Counted from the stretch's first letter, positions 9,598 to 19,727 are shown. The stretch is DNA of 64,000 nucleotides from Bryocella elongata (GCF_900108185.1 NZ_FNVA01000003.1:310001-374000), one strand, 5' to 3'. Translations and numbers: made by a program. Notes: generated from the letters alone by a model not told the origin.

Positions 9598-12500
9598 ATG
9601 CGGTTGCTTTGGCGCATATCTACGTTGTTTATCGGATTGCTGGCGTGTGGTTTGGCGTCGGCACAGAATGCCACTACTTCACTTCGGGGCACGGTGACGG
9701 ACTCTACCGGAGCTGTGATTCCGGGGGCGACGGTAAAGCTTGCGGATCCAGCGATTGGGTACGCGACGACGATCAAGTCGGACGGGCGGGGCGAGTATTC
9801 GTTCCAACAGCTAACGCCGGGGAACTATACGGTTAGTTTTGAGGCACAGGGCTTCTCCGAGTACCAGGTGAAGACGGTCCTGCAGGTTTCGCTGCCGGCG
9901 ACGGTGAACGCGAAGATGCAGGTGGGCGCGGCGGGTGTTGTGGTTGAGGTGCAGACCACGGATGCGGGCGTGAACACTACCGACGCCTCGATGGGCAATG
10001 TGCTGAATAACGAGGCGGTGATGCAGCTGCCATCCGAGGCGCGGCAGCCGGAGTCGCTGCTGGCGTTGCAGCCGGGCGTGCTGTTCATCGGCGGTTCGGA
10101 TTCCACCGAGAGCCGCAACGGTGTGGTGAGCGGCGCGCGCGCGGACCAGACCAACATCACTCTGGATGGTGTGGATGACAACGACCAGGTGTTTCCCTCG
10201 GCGTTCACGGGTGTGTTGAAGACCCCTCTGGACTCGCTGGAGGAGTTTCGCGTGACGACCTCGAATGCGAACGTGGATGAGGGCCGCAGCTCAGGTGGCC
10301 AGGTGAACCTGCAGACGCGCTCGGGCACGAACACGATCCACGGCGCGGTGTATGAGTACAACCGCTCGAGCATCGGCGATGCCAACGACTGGATCTACAA
10401 GAACTCCGAGATTCAGAGCGGACTTGCGAACCGGCCGACGAACCTGATCTACAACGTCTTTGGCGGCCGCATCGGCGGTCCTATTCTGAAGGACAAGCTC
10501 TTCCTGTTCGCCAACTACGAAGGAGAGCGTCAGCGTCAGCCGAACACGTCGAGCCGTGTGGTGCCGACGACGAGTTATCGTGCGGGCAACGTGATCTATC
10601 CCGACGTGAATGGCAACCTGGTGACGCTCTCCAAGGCCCAGATCGCGGGCATGGACCAGAACTGCACGACGAACGGTACCTGCCCGCAGGGACCGGGCGA
10701 CAACCCCTCGGTGCTGGCGCTGTTCAATGGGAGTTATCCCACGCCGAACACCATCCTGGGTGGTGACGGCTACAACACGGCAACCTACACGTTTGCTACG
10801 TCGGTTCCGTCGATCAACAACGTGTATCTGGCTCGTATCGACTTCAATCCGAATGACAATCACCGGTTCTTCGTGCGCGGCAGCTTCCAGAGCCTCGCGA
10901 GCTCGTTTGCGCCGTACTATCCAGGCCAACCGGCGAGCAAGAAGGACACTGATAACTCCAGGGGCCTCACCGGCAGCTACACGTGGCAGATTGCTCCGAA
11001 CAAGACGAACAACCTGCGCTACGGGTATGTGCGGCAGAGCTATGCGAGCACGGGTGTTGGCAAAGGCAGCTACGTCAACCTTCGGACGATCGATCTGCCG
11101 GAGGACAACACGCGCAGCAGCAACACGCTGGTCCCGATGCACAACATCATCGACGACTACACCTATACGAAGGGCCGGCACACGATCCAGGTGGGCGTGA
11201 ACTATCGGCACTTCCAGTATGGGAACAACAGCACGGGCATCTCATATGACTCGGCAACTGCCAACGTGTACTGGATGGTCAACAGCGGGATTGCGGATAC
11301 GGGCAGCTCGTTCGATCCGGTTGTGTACGGCCATCCGGACGTGAACCCGAACTTCACGTCCAACTATGACTTCGCGATCTCGGACATCGCAGGGCTGGTG
11401 AACGAGGAGACGGACCACTACAACTACCATCTTTCGTCGGACGGCAAGACTGGGACGCTGCTGGCTACGGGGGCTCCCGTAGCGCTTACCTATCGGTCGA
11501 ATGAGTTCGAGTGGTACGCGCAGGACGCCTTCAAGCCTGTGCCGAACATGACGATCACGCTGGGTGTACGCCACACGATCCAGCAGACACCTTACGAGAT
11601 CTATGGGCAGCAGGTGCAGCCGACGATCAACATGCATCAGTGGTTCATGACGCGCGGTCAACAGGCAGCGATGGGTAACAGTGTGCAGCCGGATATTTCG
11701 TTTGCTCCGTCGGGGCAGGCACGCGGCGGCAAGCCTTTGTACCCGATGGCCTGGAACAATTTTGCGCCGCGCTTTGCCATCGCGTACTCGCCCAACGCCA
11801 GTGAAGGCCTGATGCATGCCATCTTTGGCGGAGCCGGCAAGAGTTCGATTCGTGCGGGCTTCGGTATGTACTATGACCACTTCGGTCAAGGATTGGTCGC
11901 GAATTACTCTCGCACCGGCTCTTACAGCCTGAACACTTCGCTTACCAATCCGGCAAGCGTTCTGACGCCGGATACGTCACCGCGCTACACGGGCCTACAC
12001 AACCTGCCTGGTCTGGTGGGTACGCCAACCGCATCGATCTCCTATCCACAAACGCCCTCGGACGATCCGTACACGACCGGTTTCGCGATCACGAACGGTC
12101 TGGACGATGGTTTGAAGACGCCTTACTCGTATGCGATGAATCTCTCCTGGCAGCGTGAGCTCAAAGGCGGATTTCAGATCGAGACAGCGTATGTGGGTCG
12201 CCTGGGCAGGCACCTCATCCAGTCGATGGACTTTGCCCAGCCACTGAACCTGGTGGACCCGAAGAGCGGCATGGACTACTACACGGCGGGCACGATTCTT
12301 TCCAAGCAGGTGGATGCCGGCGCAACCACGGTAGCGGCCATTCCTTACTTTGAAGATCTGTTCCCGGATGCTGCGGGGCTGGATACAGCCGGCGATGGCG
12401 CTGTCGGTAATTCGGCGACGCAGAACATCTACAACGACGTGTGGCAGTACTCGCGGGGTAATGAGACCGCGGCGCTGGATGACATGGACATCTACTGCTA

Positions 12501-13362
12501 CCCGGGCTGCGGCGGCAAGATTGGCCGTTACTGGCCACTGCAGTATTCGTCGCTGTATGTGACATCCACGAATGGCACCAGCAACTACAACGCGGGGCAG
12601 TTCATCCTGAAGCACAATGCGACGCATGGTTTTCAGTTCGACGTGAGCTATACGATCTCCAAGTCGCTGGATATCGGATCGGACAGCGAATCGAACGTGG
12701 ATGGATCGGGCAATGCGTATGGATTCATCCTCGATGCGTGGCATCCGCGAAAGAACTATGCGGTATCGGACTTCGACACGCGGCAGCTGATCACGGCGGA
12801 CTACGTGCTTGCGCTGCCATTCGGGCATGGACGGGCCTTCGGAGGCAGCTCCTCGAAGCTGGTGGATGCGTTCCTCGGTGGCTGGACGCTGGCGGGGTTG
12901 ATTCGCGCCTCGAGCGGCCTCCCGTTCGGTCTGTATGACGGCGATGGCTGGTCGACGAACTGGGAGTGGGAGAGTGCGATGGTGCAGACTGGGCCAATCA
13001 AGATGCGGCTGCATCAGAACACGAATGGGGCGCCGCAGGTGTTCGACGACCCGCTGGTCGCTCGCGCGAACCTGCGCGATCCCTACCCTGGTGAGGCCGG
13101 CCAGCGTAACCACTTCCGCGGCCAGGGCTACTACACGTGGGACTCCGGGCTGCATAAGCAGTTCAGCGTTACGGAGAAGCTGAAGGTGCAGATGGCGTGG
13201 GAGGTCTTCAACGTGACGAACTCTGTACGGTTCGACGCGCATCAGATCGACTCGGGCTCGACGGACGGCACGCAGATGGGTGTCTACGGAGCGACGTTTG
13301 CGGGCTCGGGCGGCAATCAGATGGCGCGTCGCATGCAGCTGTCAGGGCGTATCGAGTTCTGA
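9598..13362 (+). CDS. Oar-like TonB-dependent outer-membrane receptor with carboxypeptidase-regulatory domain
   Basis: 1,254 residues from the ATG at 9598. This start has AGGAGG at 9588-9593 and gives a clean signal peptide, MRLLWRISTLFIGLLACGLA then SAQ; an upstream in-frame extension to 9385 lacks both. Residues about 25-105 form a CarboxypepD_reg beta-sandwich (LRGTVTDSTGAVIPGATV). The plug has DGVDDNDQVFPS and the SSGGQVNLQTRSGTN motif, followed by the large beta-barrel. The protein ends in IEF, a C-terminal Phe typical of outer-membrane barrels. This type is greatly expanded in Acidobacteria and is assumed to import oligosaccharides or other large substrates. The substrate is not deducible. 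The gene is monocistronic, with a terminator 28 bp after the stop. Confidence 0.93.
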   Translation: MRLLWRISTLFIGLLACGLASAQNATTSLRGTVTDSTGAVIPGATVKLADPAIGYATTIKSDGRGEYSFQQLTPGNYTVSFEAQGFSEYQVKTVLQVSLPATVNAKMQVGAAGVVVEVQTTDAGVNTTDASMGNVLNNEAVMQLPSEARQPESLLALQPGVLFIGGSDSTESRNGVVSGARADQTNITLDGVDDNDQVFPSAFTGVLKTPLDSLEEFRVTTSNANVDEGRSSGGQVNLQTRSGTNTIHGAVYEYNRSSIGDANDWIYKNSEIQSGLANRPTNLIYNVFGGRIGGPILKDKLFLFANYEGERQRQPNTSSRVVPTTSYRAGNVIYPDVNGNLVTLSKAQIAGMDQNCTTNGTCPQGPGDNPSVLALFNGSYPTPNTILGGDGYNTATYTFATSVPSINNVYLARIDFNPNDNHRFFVRGSFQSLASSFAPYYPGQPASKKDTDNSRGLTGSYTWQIAPNKTNNLRYGYVRQSYASTGVGKGSYVNLRTIDLPEDNTRSSNTLVPMHNIIDDYTYTKGRHTIQVGVNYRHFQYGNNSTGISYDSATANVYWMVNSGIADTGSSFDPVVYGHPDVNPNFTSNYDFAISDIAGLVNEETDHYNYHLSSDGKTGTLLATGAPVALTYRSNEFEWYAQDAFKPVPNMTITLGVRHTIQQTPYEIYGQQVQPTINMHQWFMTRGQQAAMGNSVQPDISFAPSGQARGGKPLYPMAWNNFAPRFAIAYSPNASEGLMHAIFGGAGKSSIRAGFGMYYDHFGQGLVANYSRTGSYSLNTSLTNPASVLTPDTSPRYTGLHNLPGLVGTPTASISYPQTPSDDPYTTGFAITNGLDDGLKTPYSYAMNLSWQRELKGGFQIETAYVGRLGRHLIQSMDFAQPLNLVDPKSGMDYYTAGTILSKQVDAGATTVAAIPYFEDLFPDAAGLDTAGDGAVGNSATQNIYNDVWQYSRGNETAALDDMDIYCYPGCGGKIGRYWPLQYSSLYVTSTNGTSNYNAGQFILKHNATHGFQFDVSYTISKSLDIGSDSESNVDGSGNAYGFILDAWHPRKNYAVSDFDTRQLITADYVLALPFGHGRAFGGSSSKLVDAFLGGWTLAGLIRASSGLPFGLYDGDGWSTNWEWESAMVQTGPIKMRLHQNTNGAPQVFDDPLVARANLRDPYPGEAGQRNHFRGQGYYTWDSGLHKQFSVTEKLKVQMAWEVFNVTNSVRFDAHQIDSGSTDGTQMGVYGATFAGSGGNQMARRMQLSGRIEF

Positions 13363-13389
13363 GAGCCGCTGTGCAAGCAGTCCAACCGC

Positions 13390-13424
13390 GGGCGTGGTCC
13401 TTGTGACCACGCCCGTTCTCTTTT
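13390..13424 (+). terminator. intrinsic terminator of the TonB receptor gene
   Basis: GGGCGTGGTC and GACCACGCCC arms with a 5-nt loop, followed by GTTCTCTTTT. Confidence 0.85.
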
Positions 13425-13547
13425 GCAGGCATACAACCAGTGCTGTGAGACATGGAGCGGGGACGGGATACAACCGACGGTGAGTTTTTCGGAAACGAGC
13501 CACGAGGTACGGGTTTCGAGACGCGGGTTGCCGCGAGGCCGTTGTGG

Positions 13548-14654
13548 CTACAGATCGGAATCTTCAGGAGAGGTTGGCGACGGCGGATCCTTGAAGAAGA
13601 TTCGCAAGACGTCGGGAACTTCAAAGTCGCCATACTGAACGCGAGCGATCCAGGAGAGCAGGTGATAGCGGCGGGCGGCGAGGAGCCGGGCGTGGAGGAT
13701 GTCGCCGTCGGTTGCTTTACTGACGATGGTGTCACCCAGGACCAGGTCCTTATGCTCGTTGCCGCTGTGATCGTCGACGATGCGACGTGCCCGGGCAGCG
13801 TCCTCCTCGTCGGCTGGCTGCATGAGACCCCGAACGACGGCCTCGGCGAAGCAGCGGTGCATGAAGTTGGCTGCGGCGCGGAAGGCGATGTTCAGGGTGT
13901 CATAGGAGACGAAATCGGAGCCGCGGAAGAGCGAGTCGGGATCTTTGACGGTCTGCGAGGACAACTTGTAGTCCAGCCGGGGAGCTTCGCCGATCGAGGG
14001 GAGGTAGTGGTCGAGGCGGAGGCACCAGCGAAGCACTCGCAGGGGCTCGAGGGCGAGCGAGCCTTCGTGGCAGTCGGCGGCGGTCCAGTGGCCGTCGGCG
14101 CGCAGCAAGAGGTTACGGACGGAATCCTCGATGCGGTTGTAGAGCCCGCGGTCGCGGAGCAGGTCAAGCTGCACGCGGCGGGTGATGATCTCGATGCCTT
14201 CGGGAAGGATCTTGGTGTGGAGGAACTGCTCGCTGCCGGAGCGGTCGGCGTAGACGGCGTGAAGCAGTGCCAGCTCGGCGAAGGTACGGCGGAGCTCGGG
14301 TGAGGGTGGTGGGGGCGGTGGGCGGAGTTCTGGATTCGCGGCCAACTCGGCACGCTTCTTTTCAGAGGCTTTGCGGCGGCGATTTACCTCCACGATGGTG
14401 ACGATGACGGCGACAAGAGCGACGATGCCGATGCCGAAGACTCCAGCGCCAAAGACCATGGCGAGCAGCCAGAACGCGTAGACGATACACAGCACAGGGG
14501 CGATGAGGAAGATCAGCGCGGAGCGCAGCTGTTTGCGGGCGCGGCGATCCTTGTGCACCCTGCGAACCGAGCGTGCGGTGCGGACCCAGAAATCACTGGA
14601 GAAGAGGGTGCGCCAGTATCCGGCGGAGAAGAGGAGACGGAAGAGGGAGTACAT
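13548..14654 (-). CDS. conserved-looking membrane protein, unknown function
   Basis: 368 residues. The N-terminal 45 residues are basic and amphipathic. Two adjacent hydrophobic segments follow at about 48-95 (LIFLIAPVLCIVYAFWLLAM and GIGIVALVAVIVTIVEV). A proline-rich linker (RPPPPPPSPELRR) then leads to a soluble C-terminal domain of about 240 residues. There is no recognisable catalytic motif. It stands alone between the receptor and hsp20 with more than 180 bp on either side. I do not recognise it. The smooth coding frame over 1.1 kb and normal codon use support it as a real gene. Confidence 0.65.
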   Translation of the reverse strand: MYSLFRLLFSAGYWRTLFSSDFWVRTARSVRRVHKDRRARKQLRSALIFLIAPVLCIVYAFWLLAMVFGAGVFGIGIVALVAVIVTIVEVNRRRKASEKKRAELAANPELRPPPPPPSPELRRTFAELALLHAVYADRSGSEQFLHTKILPEGIEIITRRVQLDLLRDRGLYNRIEDSVRNLLLRADGHWTAADCHEGSLALEPLRVLRWCLRLDHYLPSIGEAPRLDYKLSSQTVKDPDSLFRGSDFVSYDTLNIAFRAAANFMHRCFAEAVVRGLMQPADEEDAARARRIVDDHSGNEHKDLVLGDTIVSKATDGDILHARLLAARRYHLLSWIARVQYGDFEVPDVLRIFFKDPPSPTSPEDSDL

Positions 14655-15058
14655 GGGCGTTGTTGGTAGTGTCTCGCATCGAGATCAAGTGTCGAGGGGA
14701 CGATTGGAAGCTCCCGCCGGAAGGAGCCAGGCCATGCGGTCACAAACCGATGCAAGCCGCTGAACCGCGAAGAAGATGGTGGATCGGAACGAAGAGAGGC
14801 CAGCTGACCGATATTGACGTCAACGGAGTCAAACCGGCGAGCCTTTGAGTTCGAGCCAAGTTGGGCGGCTCATATGGAACGGGCGTGACCCCGAAGGATC
14901 ACGCCCGTTGCGTCTCTCCGCTTGTAGCTCAGGTGAGTGTGGGGACCAGAGCAGTTTCCCCGTTGGCTAGCATCCCAAGAGAGGCGTGCAGTAGGGTTTC
15001 TCGCGGAAAAAGCCCATTGAACTCCGATCCCCGCACTACACCTCCAGGGGCAAATCCT
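14655..15058. other. gene-free spacer with a strong hairpin and a palindrome
   Basis: I see no supported gene. The spacer contains the palindrome TTGACGTCAA (14814-14823). It also has a perfect hairpin, AACGGGCGTGA / TCACGCCCGTT, at about 14879-14910 with a CCCCGAAGGA loop and no T-run. The hairpin lies about 150 bp beyond the hsp20 stop and may end that transcript. Confidence 0.5.
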
Positions 15059-15571
15059 CTAGTCTCGGGGCAGCGAGTTGGAGGCTGCTGCCTCTACCTG
15101 CTTCGCCGCCTCGGCGACCTTGATTGCGACCTGCTTGGGCCGGGCTTCGGGCTTCTTGCCGAAGGAGAGGCTCAGAACGCCGTGCTCGGTTGTGGCAGCG
15201 ACCGACTCCGTGTCGATGGTGCTGGGCAGGCTGAAGGTCCGAGTGAAGCTGCCGAAGCGGCGCTCGATGCGATGGAAGTTTTCTTCCTTTTCTTCGGATT
15301 CGAACTTGCGCTGGCCCTTGACGGTGAGGTTGCGGCCCTCAACCTTGACGTCGAGATCTTCGGGGCGGATCCCTGGAACTTCGAGCTTGAGGACGAGTTT
15401 CTGCTGGTCCTCGTAGATATCGACGGCAGGAACGAAGTTCCCCATGGAGAGGGACTCGGAGCTTTCGGCTTCGGGACGGGCGAAGTCGCTGAAGATGGCG
15501 TTCAGGCGGTTCTGGAGGACGGCGACGTCGTTGAGAGGACCGCGGAAGGGAGCGAATCGAGTAAGGGTCAT
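15059..15571 (-). CDS. Hsp20/alpha-crystallin family small heat-shock protein
   Basis: 170 residues. It has a short N-terminal arm (residues 1-45), then an alpha-crystallin domain about 45-140 with VPAVDIYEDQQKLVLKLEVPGI, the beta-rich LTVKGQRKFE segment and GSFTRTFSLP. It ends with the conserved G-V-L motif (HGVLSLSFGK) and a C-terminal tail ending near LPRD. These holdase chaperones bind unfolded proteins and hand them to the DnaK/ClpB machinery, so a functional link to clpB is likely although the genes are 6 kb apart. The upstream region has a TTCATTCATGAA palindrome but no clear CIRCE or HAIR element. Confidence 0.93.
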   Translation of the reverse strand: MTLTRFAPFRGPLNDVAVLQNRLNAIFSDFARPEAESSESLSMGNFVPAVDIYEDQQKLVLKLEVPGIRPEDLDVKVEGRNLTVKGQRKFESEEKEENFHRIERRFGSFTRTFSLPSTIDTESVAATTEHGVLSLSFGKKPEARPKQVAIKVAEAAKQVEAAASNSLPRD

Positions 15572-15796
15572 GGCTGCAACTCCTTGAAACGACGGAAATG
15601 ATTTGGGTGAGCCGGAGGCAATCCCGCGTCACCCTTGTTGTGGCGATCATAGCACAGTTCATTCATGAAATGTGAGCCTAAAAAGCTAATATTTGTTGCA
15701 CACCCTGGAGTGCCAGCCTCGGCCTTCTGGACGAGATGCGGAGCGTCCCGGCAAGAGTAGGCTAGGAGTCACCGAAAAATTTGGAGGATGGACGAG

Positions 15797-17632
15797 ATGG
15801 TACTTCGGGGTTCGCTTCGCCGGCGTGGGTGCCTTGGCATTTCAGTGGTGGCTTTGGTTTCGTTTACAGGCGCTTCGAGCTGGAGCCAGGTGACGCCGGT
15901 GAAGGGCGAGAAACCGGTGACGGCTCAGCATGCGATGGTGACGTCGGTGCAACATGACGCGACGGACGCGGGGTTGGAGATTCTGCATCAGGGCGGCAAT
16001 GCTGTGGATGCGGCGGTGGCGGTGGGTTTTGCGCTGGCGGTGGTGTTTCCGGCGGCGGGGAATATTGGTGGTGGCGGATTCATGCTGATCCGGCCGGGCT
16101 CGTCGAAGATGGATGGCGGCAAGCCTACGTTCCTGGACTACCGCGAGAAGGCGCCTGCGGCGGCGACGGCGGACATGTACCTCGACGCGCAGGGGAACAT
16201 CATCAAGGGGCTCTCGACGTCCGGGCCGAAGGCTTCGGGGGTTCCGGGAAGTGTGGCGGGGCTGGCGCTTGCGGAGAAGAAGTACGGCAAGCTGGGGCTG
16301 AAGAAAGTGATGGCTCCTGCGATCCGGCTGGCGCGCGAAGGGTATGTGCTGAGCGAGCAGGAGGCGGGCTACATGAAGAACTCGCGCAACCTGCCTCTGT
16401 TCGAGGAGTCGAAGCGCGTCTATTTGCGTGGAGGGAACCTGTACAAGGCGGGCGATCGCTTTGTGCAGCCAGATCTGGCGAAGACGCTGGAGCGGATCGC
16501 CGAGAACCCGGATGACTTCTACAAGGGAGCGATCGCGGCACAGATTGCGGACTTCGAGAAGAAGAACGGTGGGCTGATTACAGCCAAGGACCTGGCGGAC
16601 TACACGGTGGCGGAGCGGACGCCGCTGGTGGGGCACTATCGCGGGCTGGAGGTGCTGACCTCTCCTCCACCGAGCTCGGGCGGGATTGTGCTGATCGAGT
16701 CGCTGAATATTCTTGAGGGTTATCCACTGACGCATCTGGGGCCGAATGGAGCGGCGACAGGTGATCGATCGGTGGACCAGGTGCACTACATTACGGAGGC
16801 GTTCCGCAGGTCATACCTGGATCGCGCGGACTTCCTGGGCGATCCGGATTACAACCCGAAGATGCCGCTGAAGGAGATGGCGAATCCGGCCTATGCGACT
16901 GCGTGGCGGAAGACGATCGACCCGGTGAACGCGACGCCCAACGACAAGCTGGTGCGGCCGGCGGGATTTATGCCGGAGCCTCCTCCGATGACGGAGGTGC
17001 ATGAGGGCAACGAGACGACGCACTTCAGCGTGGTGGACTCCGAGGGCAATGCGGTCGCGAGTACGTACACGCTGAACTTCTACTTCGGCAACGGCATGAC
17101 GGTGGATGGGCTCGGCTTTGTGCTGAACGATGAGATGGATGACTTTGCGAGCAAGGTGGGCGTGCCGAACGGCTTTGGGCTGATTCAAGGACCTGCTAAC
17201 GCCATTGCTCCGGGGAAGAGGCCGTTGAGCTCGATGACGCCGACGATGGTGGCCGAGCCGGCGAAGAACGGCAAGCCGGGTAAACTGCGGCTGGTGCTGG
17301 GTTCGCCGGGTGGGTCGACGATCATTACGACGGTGGCGAACGACATCATCAGCGTGGTGGACAACGGGCTGGATGTGAAGGCGGCTGCGGATGCGCCGCG
17401 GTTTCATCACCAGTGGATGCCGGACGTGCTGCAGATCGAGAAGCTGTTTCCGGAGGATGTGGCGAAGTCGATGGCAGAGCGCGGCTACACGGTGAAGGTG
17501 TCGGGCGCGGCGGATGTGAAGAGCCCCGGAGTGTGGGGGGCGAGCGAGATGATCGCGGTGGACCCGAAGACGGGGATGCTGTCGGGCGCGAATGACTACC
17601 GGTATCCGATGGGGAAGGCTGCGGGGTACTGA
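15797..17632 (+). CDS. ggt: gamma-glutamyltransferase, secreted
   Basis: 611 residues. The ATG at 15797 is preferred because GGAGG (15783-15787) directly abuts an earlier in-frame ATG at 15788 but sits 9 nt before this one. A signal peptide follows (residues about 1-30, basic then LGISVVALVSF, with SWSQ at the cut). The nucleophile motif NETTHFSVVD (Thr, near residue 410) marks the self-cleavage site between large and small subunits. LGSPGGST is the gamma-glutamyl-binding loop. The enzyme hydrolyses or transpeptidates glutathione and other gamma-glutamyl compounds in the periplasm. It stands alone, transcribed rightward. Confidence 0.95.
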   Translation: MVLRGSLRRRGCLGISVVALVSFTGASSWSQVTPVKGEKPVTAQHAMVTSVQHDATDAGLEILHQGGNAVDAAVAVGFALAVVFPAAGNIGGGGFMLIRPGSSKMDGGKPTFLDYREKAPAAATADMYLDAQGNIIKGLSTSGPKASGVPGSVAGLALAEKKYGKLGLKKVMAPAIRLAREGYVLSEQEAGYMKNSRNLPLFEESKRVYLRGGNLYKAGDRFVQPDLAKTLERIAENPDDFYKGAIAAQIADFEKKNGGLITAKDLADYTVAERTPLVGHYRGLEVLTSPPPSSGGIVLIESLNILEGYPLTHLGPNGAATGDRSVDQVHYITEAFRRSYLDRADFLGDPDYNPKMPLKEMANPAYATAWRKTIDPVNATPNDKLVRPAGFMPEPPPMTEVHEGNETTHFSVVDSEGNAVASTYTLNFYFGNGMTVDGLGFVLNDEMDDFASKVGVPNGFGLIQGPANAIAPGKRPLSSMTPTMVAEPAKNGKPGKLRLVLGSPGGSTIITTVANDIISVVDNGLDVKAAADAPRFHHQWMPDVLQIEKLFPEDVAKSMAERGYTVKVSGAADVKSPGVWGASEMIAVDPKTGMLSGANDYRYPMGKAAGY

Positions 17633-17670
17633 GGCCCGTGGCCGGGGAATGACTCGTACAGAGGCGTTTT

Positions 17671-17710
17671 CTGTAGAGCTGCGAGGGGAACAGGTATGAG
17701 GGATGAGGAA
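17671..17710 (+). repeat. GCTGTAGAGG-family dispersed repeat, degenerate copy
   Basis: CTGTAGAGCTGCGAGGGGAA followed by caggtatgagggatgagg. It is a shortened relative of the family detailed at 25624. Confidence 0.55.
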
Positions 17711-17808
17711 AAACTGCTTTACCTCATTCCCCTTCCTGTTCCCCTGTTTTCGTTCAGTTGGAGGAGGACGAAACCTGAAGCACTTTGTGAACTGCTGCGG
17801 CTTGATAG

Positions 17809-17841
17809 CCCAGGTCCGAAAATCCGGACCTGGGGCACCCG
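17809..17841. repeat. 10-6-10 palindromic repeat, copy 2
   Basis: Arms CCCAGGTCCG and CGGACCTGGG, loop AAAATC, followed by GCACCCG. It has the same geometry as the clpB copy but four stem pairs differ, each changed on both sides. It lies just beyond the 3' end of the SGNH hydrolase gene. Confidence 0.88.
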
Positions 17842-17855
17842 AATCTGTGGAGGTC

Positions 17856-18614
17856 TCAAGGTTTGTGCTTTTCGGCCTCGGCGATGGCGGCTTCGGCGAG
17901 TGGGGCCATGATGGCGTAGCCGGCGTCGGTGGGGTGGACGCCATCGGAGCTGAGGCCGGGTTTCATGCCGCCGCTGCCGTCATTGAGGGCGGAGTAGTAG
18001 TCGAGATAGGTGAAGTGGGAGGTCTCGCAGTACTGCTTCATCCAGGTGTTGAGGGCGGCGATCTTGGGGATGGGATTCCTGCCGGGGCGCCACTTGTAGT
18101 CGGCGGCGGGGAGCACGGAGGCCAGGATGACGCGGATGTGGTTCGCGCGGGCGAGTTCGGCCATGGAGATGAAGTTGTCGGCGATCTGTTGCTGGGTGAC
18201 GTCGCCGGTGTTTCCGGCGATGTCGTTGGTTCCGGCGAGGATGACGACGGCGTCGGGGTGCAGATCGATGACGTCCTGGCGGAAGCGGATGAGCATCTGC
18301 GCGGTGGTCTGTCCGGAGATGCCGCGGCCGATATAGGGCTTGCCGGGGAAGAAGATGTGTTTGCCGCCCGCCCAGGCGTCGGTGATGGAGTCGCCGTAGA
18401 AGACGATGCGGCCCTTCTGCGTGGGCGGCAGGGCGGCGTTGGCGGCGGCGTAGCGGTCGAGCTGGGCGAAGTTGCCGGCGAGCTGGTGGAGGTGGGCTAG
18501 CTCGGCGGGTGTGGGGTTCGCAGGTTGCTGAGCGTGAAGCGCGAGGGCGAGCCCGCAGGCTGCGATAGGGGCGGCGAGGGTGAGAGCTCGGAAGAACGTG
18601 GTGCGTTTCGACAT
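17856..18614 (-). CDS. secreted SGNH/GDSL-family hydrolase
   Basis: 252 residues. An N-terminal signal peptide is visible (LTLAAPIAACGLALALHAQ, then QPANP). All four SGNH blocks are present: FYGDSITDAW with the catalytic Ser, a Gly in GRGISGQT, Asn in AGTNDIAG, and SSDGVHPT with the catalytic Asp and His. Such enzymes deacylate sugars, lipids or glycans outside the cytoplasm. The length fits the GDSL platelet-activating-factor acetylhydrolase-like subgroup. It is convergent with ggt, with a palindromic repeat and another dispersed repeat between them. Confidence 0.9.
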   Translation of the reverse strand: MSKRTTFFRALTLAAPIAACGLALALHAQQPANPTPAELAHLHQLAGNFAQLDRYAAANAALPPTQKGRIVFYGDSITDAWAGGKHIFFPGKPYIGRGISGQTTAQMLIRFRQDVIDLHPDAVVILAGTNDIAGNTGDVTQQQIADNFISMAELARANHIRVILASVLPAADYKWRPGRNPIPKIAALNTWMKQYCETSHFTYLDYYSALNDGSGGMKPGLSSDGVHPTDAGYAIMAPLAEAAIAEAEKHKP

Positions 18615-18719
18615 GCGAGGACTCCGTAGAGAGGGTGCGGGGCCATTCTACCGGGGAGCGGCTCCGCAGTTAGGGGCCCGGGAACGGTGTCTGCCGCGAT
18701 AGGCTAGAGTGACAGAGCG

Positions 18720-19607
18720 ATGCGACACGGAATCTCGACCCATGTTTTCTTTCCACAGCGGTTGACCTCAGCCTTGCTGGACTCACTGCGTGATGCCGGC
18801 GCCGAGGCGATTGAGGTCTTTGCGGCGCGGCACCACTTCGACTACACGGACCGCGCCGCAGTGCGGGATGTGGCAACGTGGTTCCGGTCGAACGATGTGG
18901 CGCCGACGCTGCATATGCCGCTGTTCACAGCGGAGGATGAGGCGATCTGGAGCCGGCATACAGCGCCGACGATCAACCTGATCTCGATGCAGAAGTCGAC
19001 GCGGATTGCGTCGATGGACGAGGTGAAGCGTGCGTTGGAGGCAGCAGAGCAGGTGCCGTTTACCAGCTGCGTGCTGCACCCGGGGCTGCGGGACGACGAG
19101 TGGGACACGCGGGCGATCGATGACTCGATGACGGCGATTGAGCACCTGAAGGCCTTTGCGGGACCGCTGGGTGTGAAGCTGCTGCTGGAGAACCTGACGA
19201 ATGATGTGGCGACTCCTGCGCATCTGGCGGAGATCGTGCGGGTGGGTCACTTCAGCAATGTGGGGTTCTGCCTGGACCTGGGGCATCTGCAGATGACCGA
19301 AGTTGGAGAAGAGGCGAAGGCTGAAGGCGCGAAGAGTCTGACCGAAGAGGCGTTCGAGGTCTTTGGGGATCGGCTGGTCGAGCTGCATCTGCACGATAAC
19401 CATGGGCAGTTTTCGGGCAAGGGCGATGAGCACCTGTGGCCGGGTGCGGGCAGCGTCGATTGGGCGCTGGTCGCGAAGAAGGTTGCGGCGATGAAGACAC
19501 AGCCGGTGGGCATGCTGGAGGTTGCGTATGACCTTGGCGAGGCCTCGGTGGTGACGGTGGATCGGGCGAAGGATGCCTGGGCGCTGGTGCGTGGCGTGGG
19601 ACGGTAG
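18720..19607 (+). CDS. sugar phosphate isomerase/epimerase (AP-endonuclease-2 TIM barrel)
   Basis: 295 residues. It begins MRHGISTHVFF and carries the motifs of the xylose-isomerase-like TIM-barrel family: HPGLRDDEWDT, LLLENLTND (metal-binding Glu), FCLDLGHLQM (Asp and His) and ELHLHDNHGQF (His/Asp) with a late Glu in GMLEVAYD. Together these form a divalent metal site. Members include sugar epimerases, hydroxypyruvate isomerases and endonuclease IV; the sequence alone does not separate them. It diverges from the SGNH hydrolase gene by about 105 bp. No substrate clue comes from neighbours. Confidence 0.82.
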   Translation: MRHGISTHVFFPQRLTSALLDSLRDAGAEAIEVFAARHHFDYTDRAAVRDVATWFRSNDVAPTLHMPLFTAEDEAIWSRHTAPTINLISMQKSTRIASMDEVKRALEAAEQVPFTSCVLHPGLRDDEWDTRAIDDSMTAIEHLKAFAGPLGVKLLLENLTNDVATPAHLAEIVRVGHFSNVGFCLDLGHLQMTEVGEEAKAEGAKSLTEEAFEVFGDRLVELHLHDNHGQFSGKGDEHLWPGAGSVDWALVAKKVAAMKTQPVGMLEVAYDLGEASVVTVDRAKDAWALVRGVGR

Positions 19608-19727
19608 CACTGGGTGATGGGTGAGCGAAACAGCTCCGATTGAGTTTCGGGTCTTGAGCCGCGAGTTTCGAGTCAGGCGCGTGGGACGATGCTGCCCGAT
19701 GTCATGGCGAGTAGACTTAACGCTGTT

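Noticed and set aside
15640..15680. CIRCE or HAIR element before hsp20
   Set aside because: Only a short TTCATTCATGAA palindrome is seen. It lacks the arm sequence and spacing of either element.
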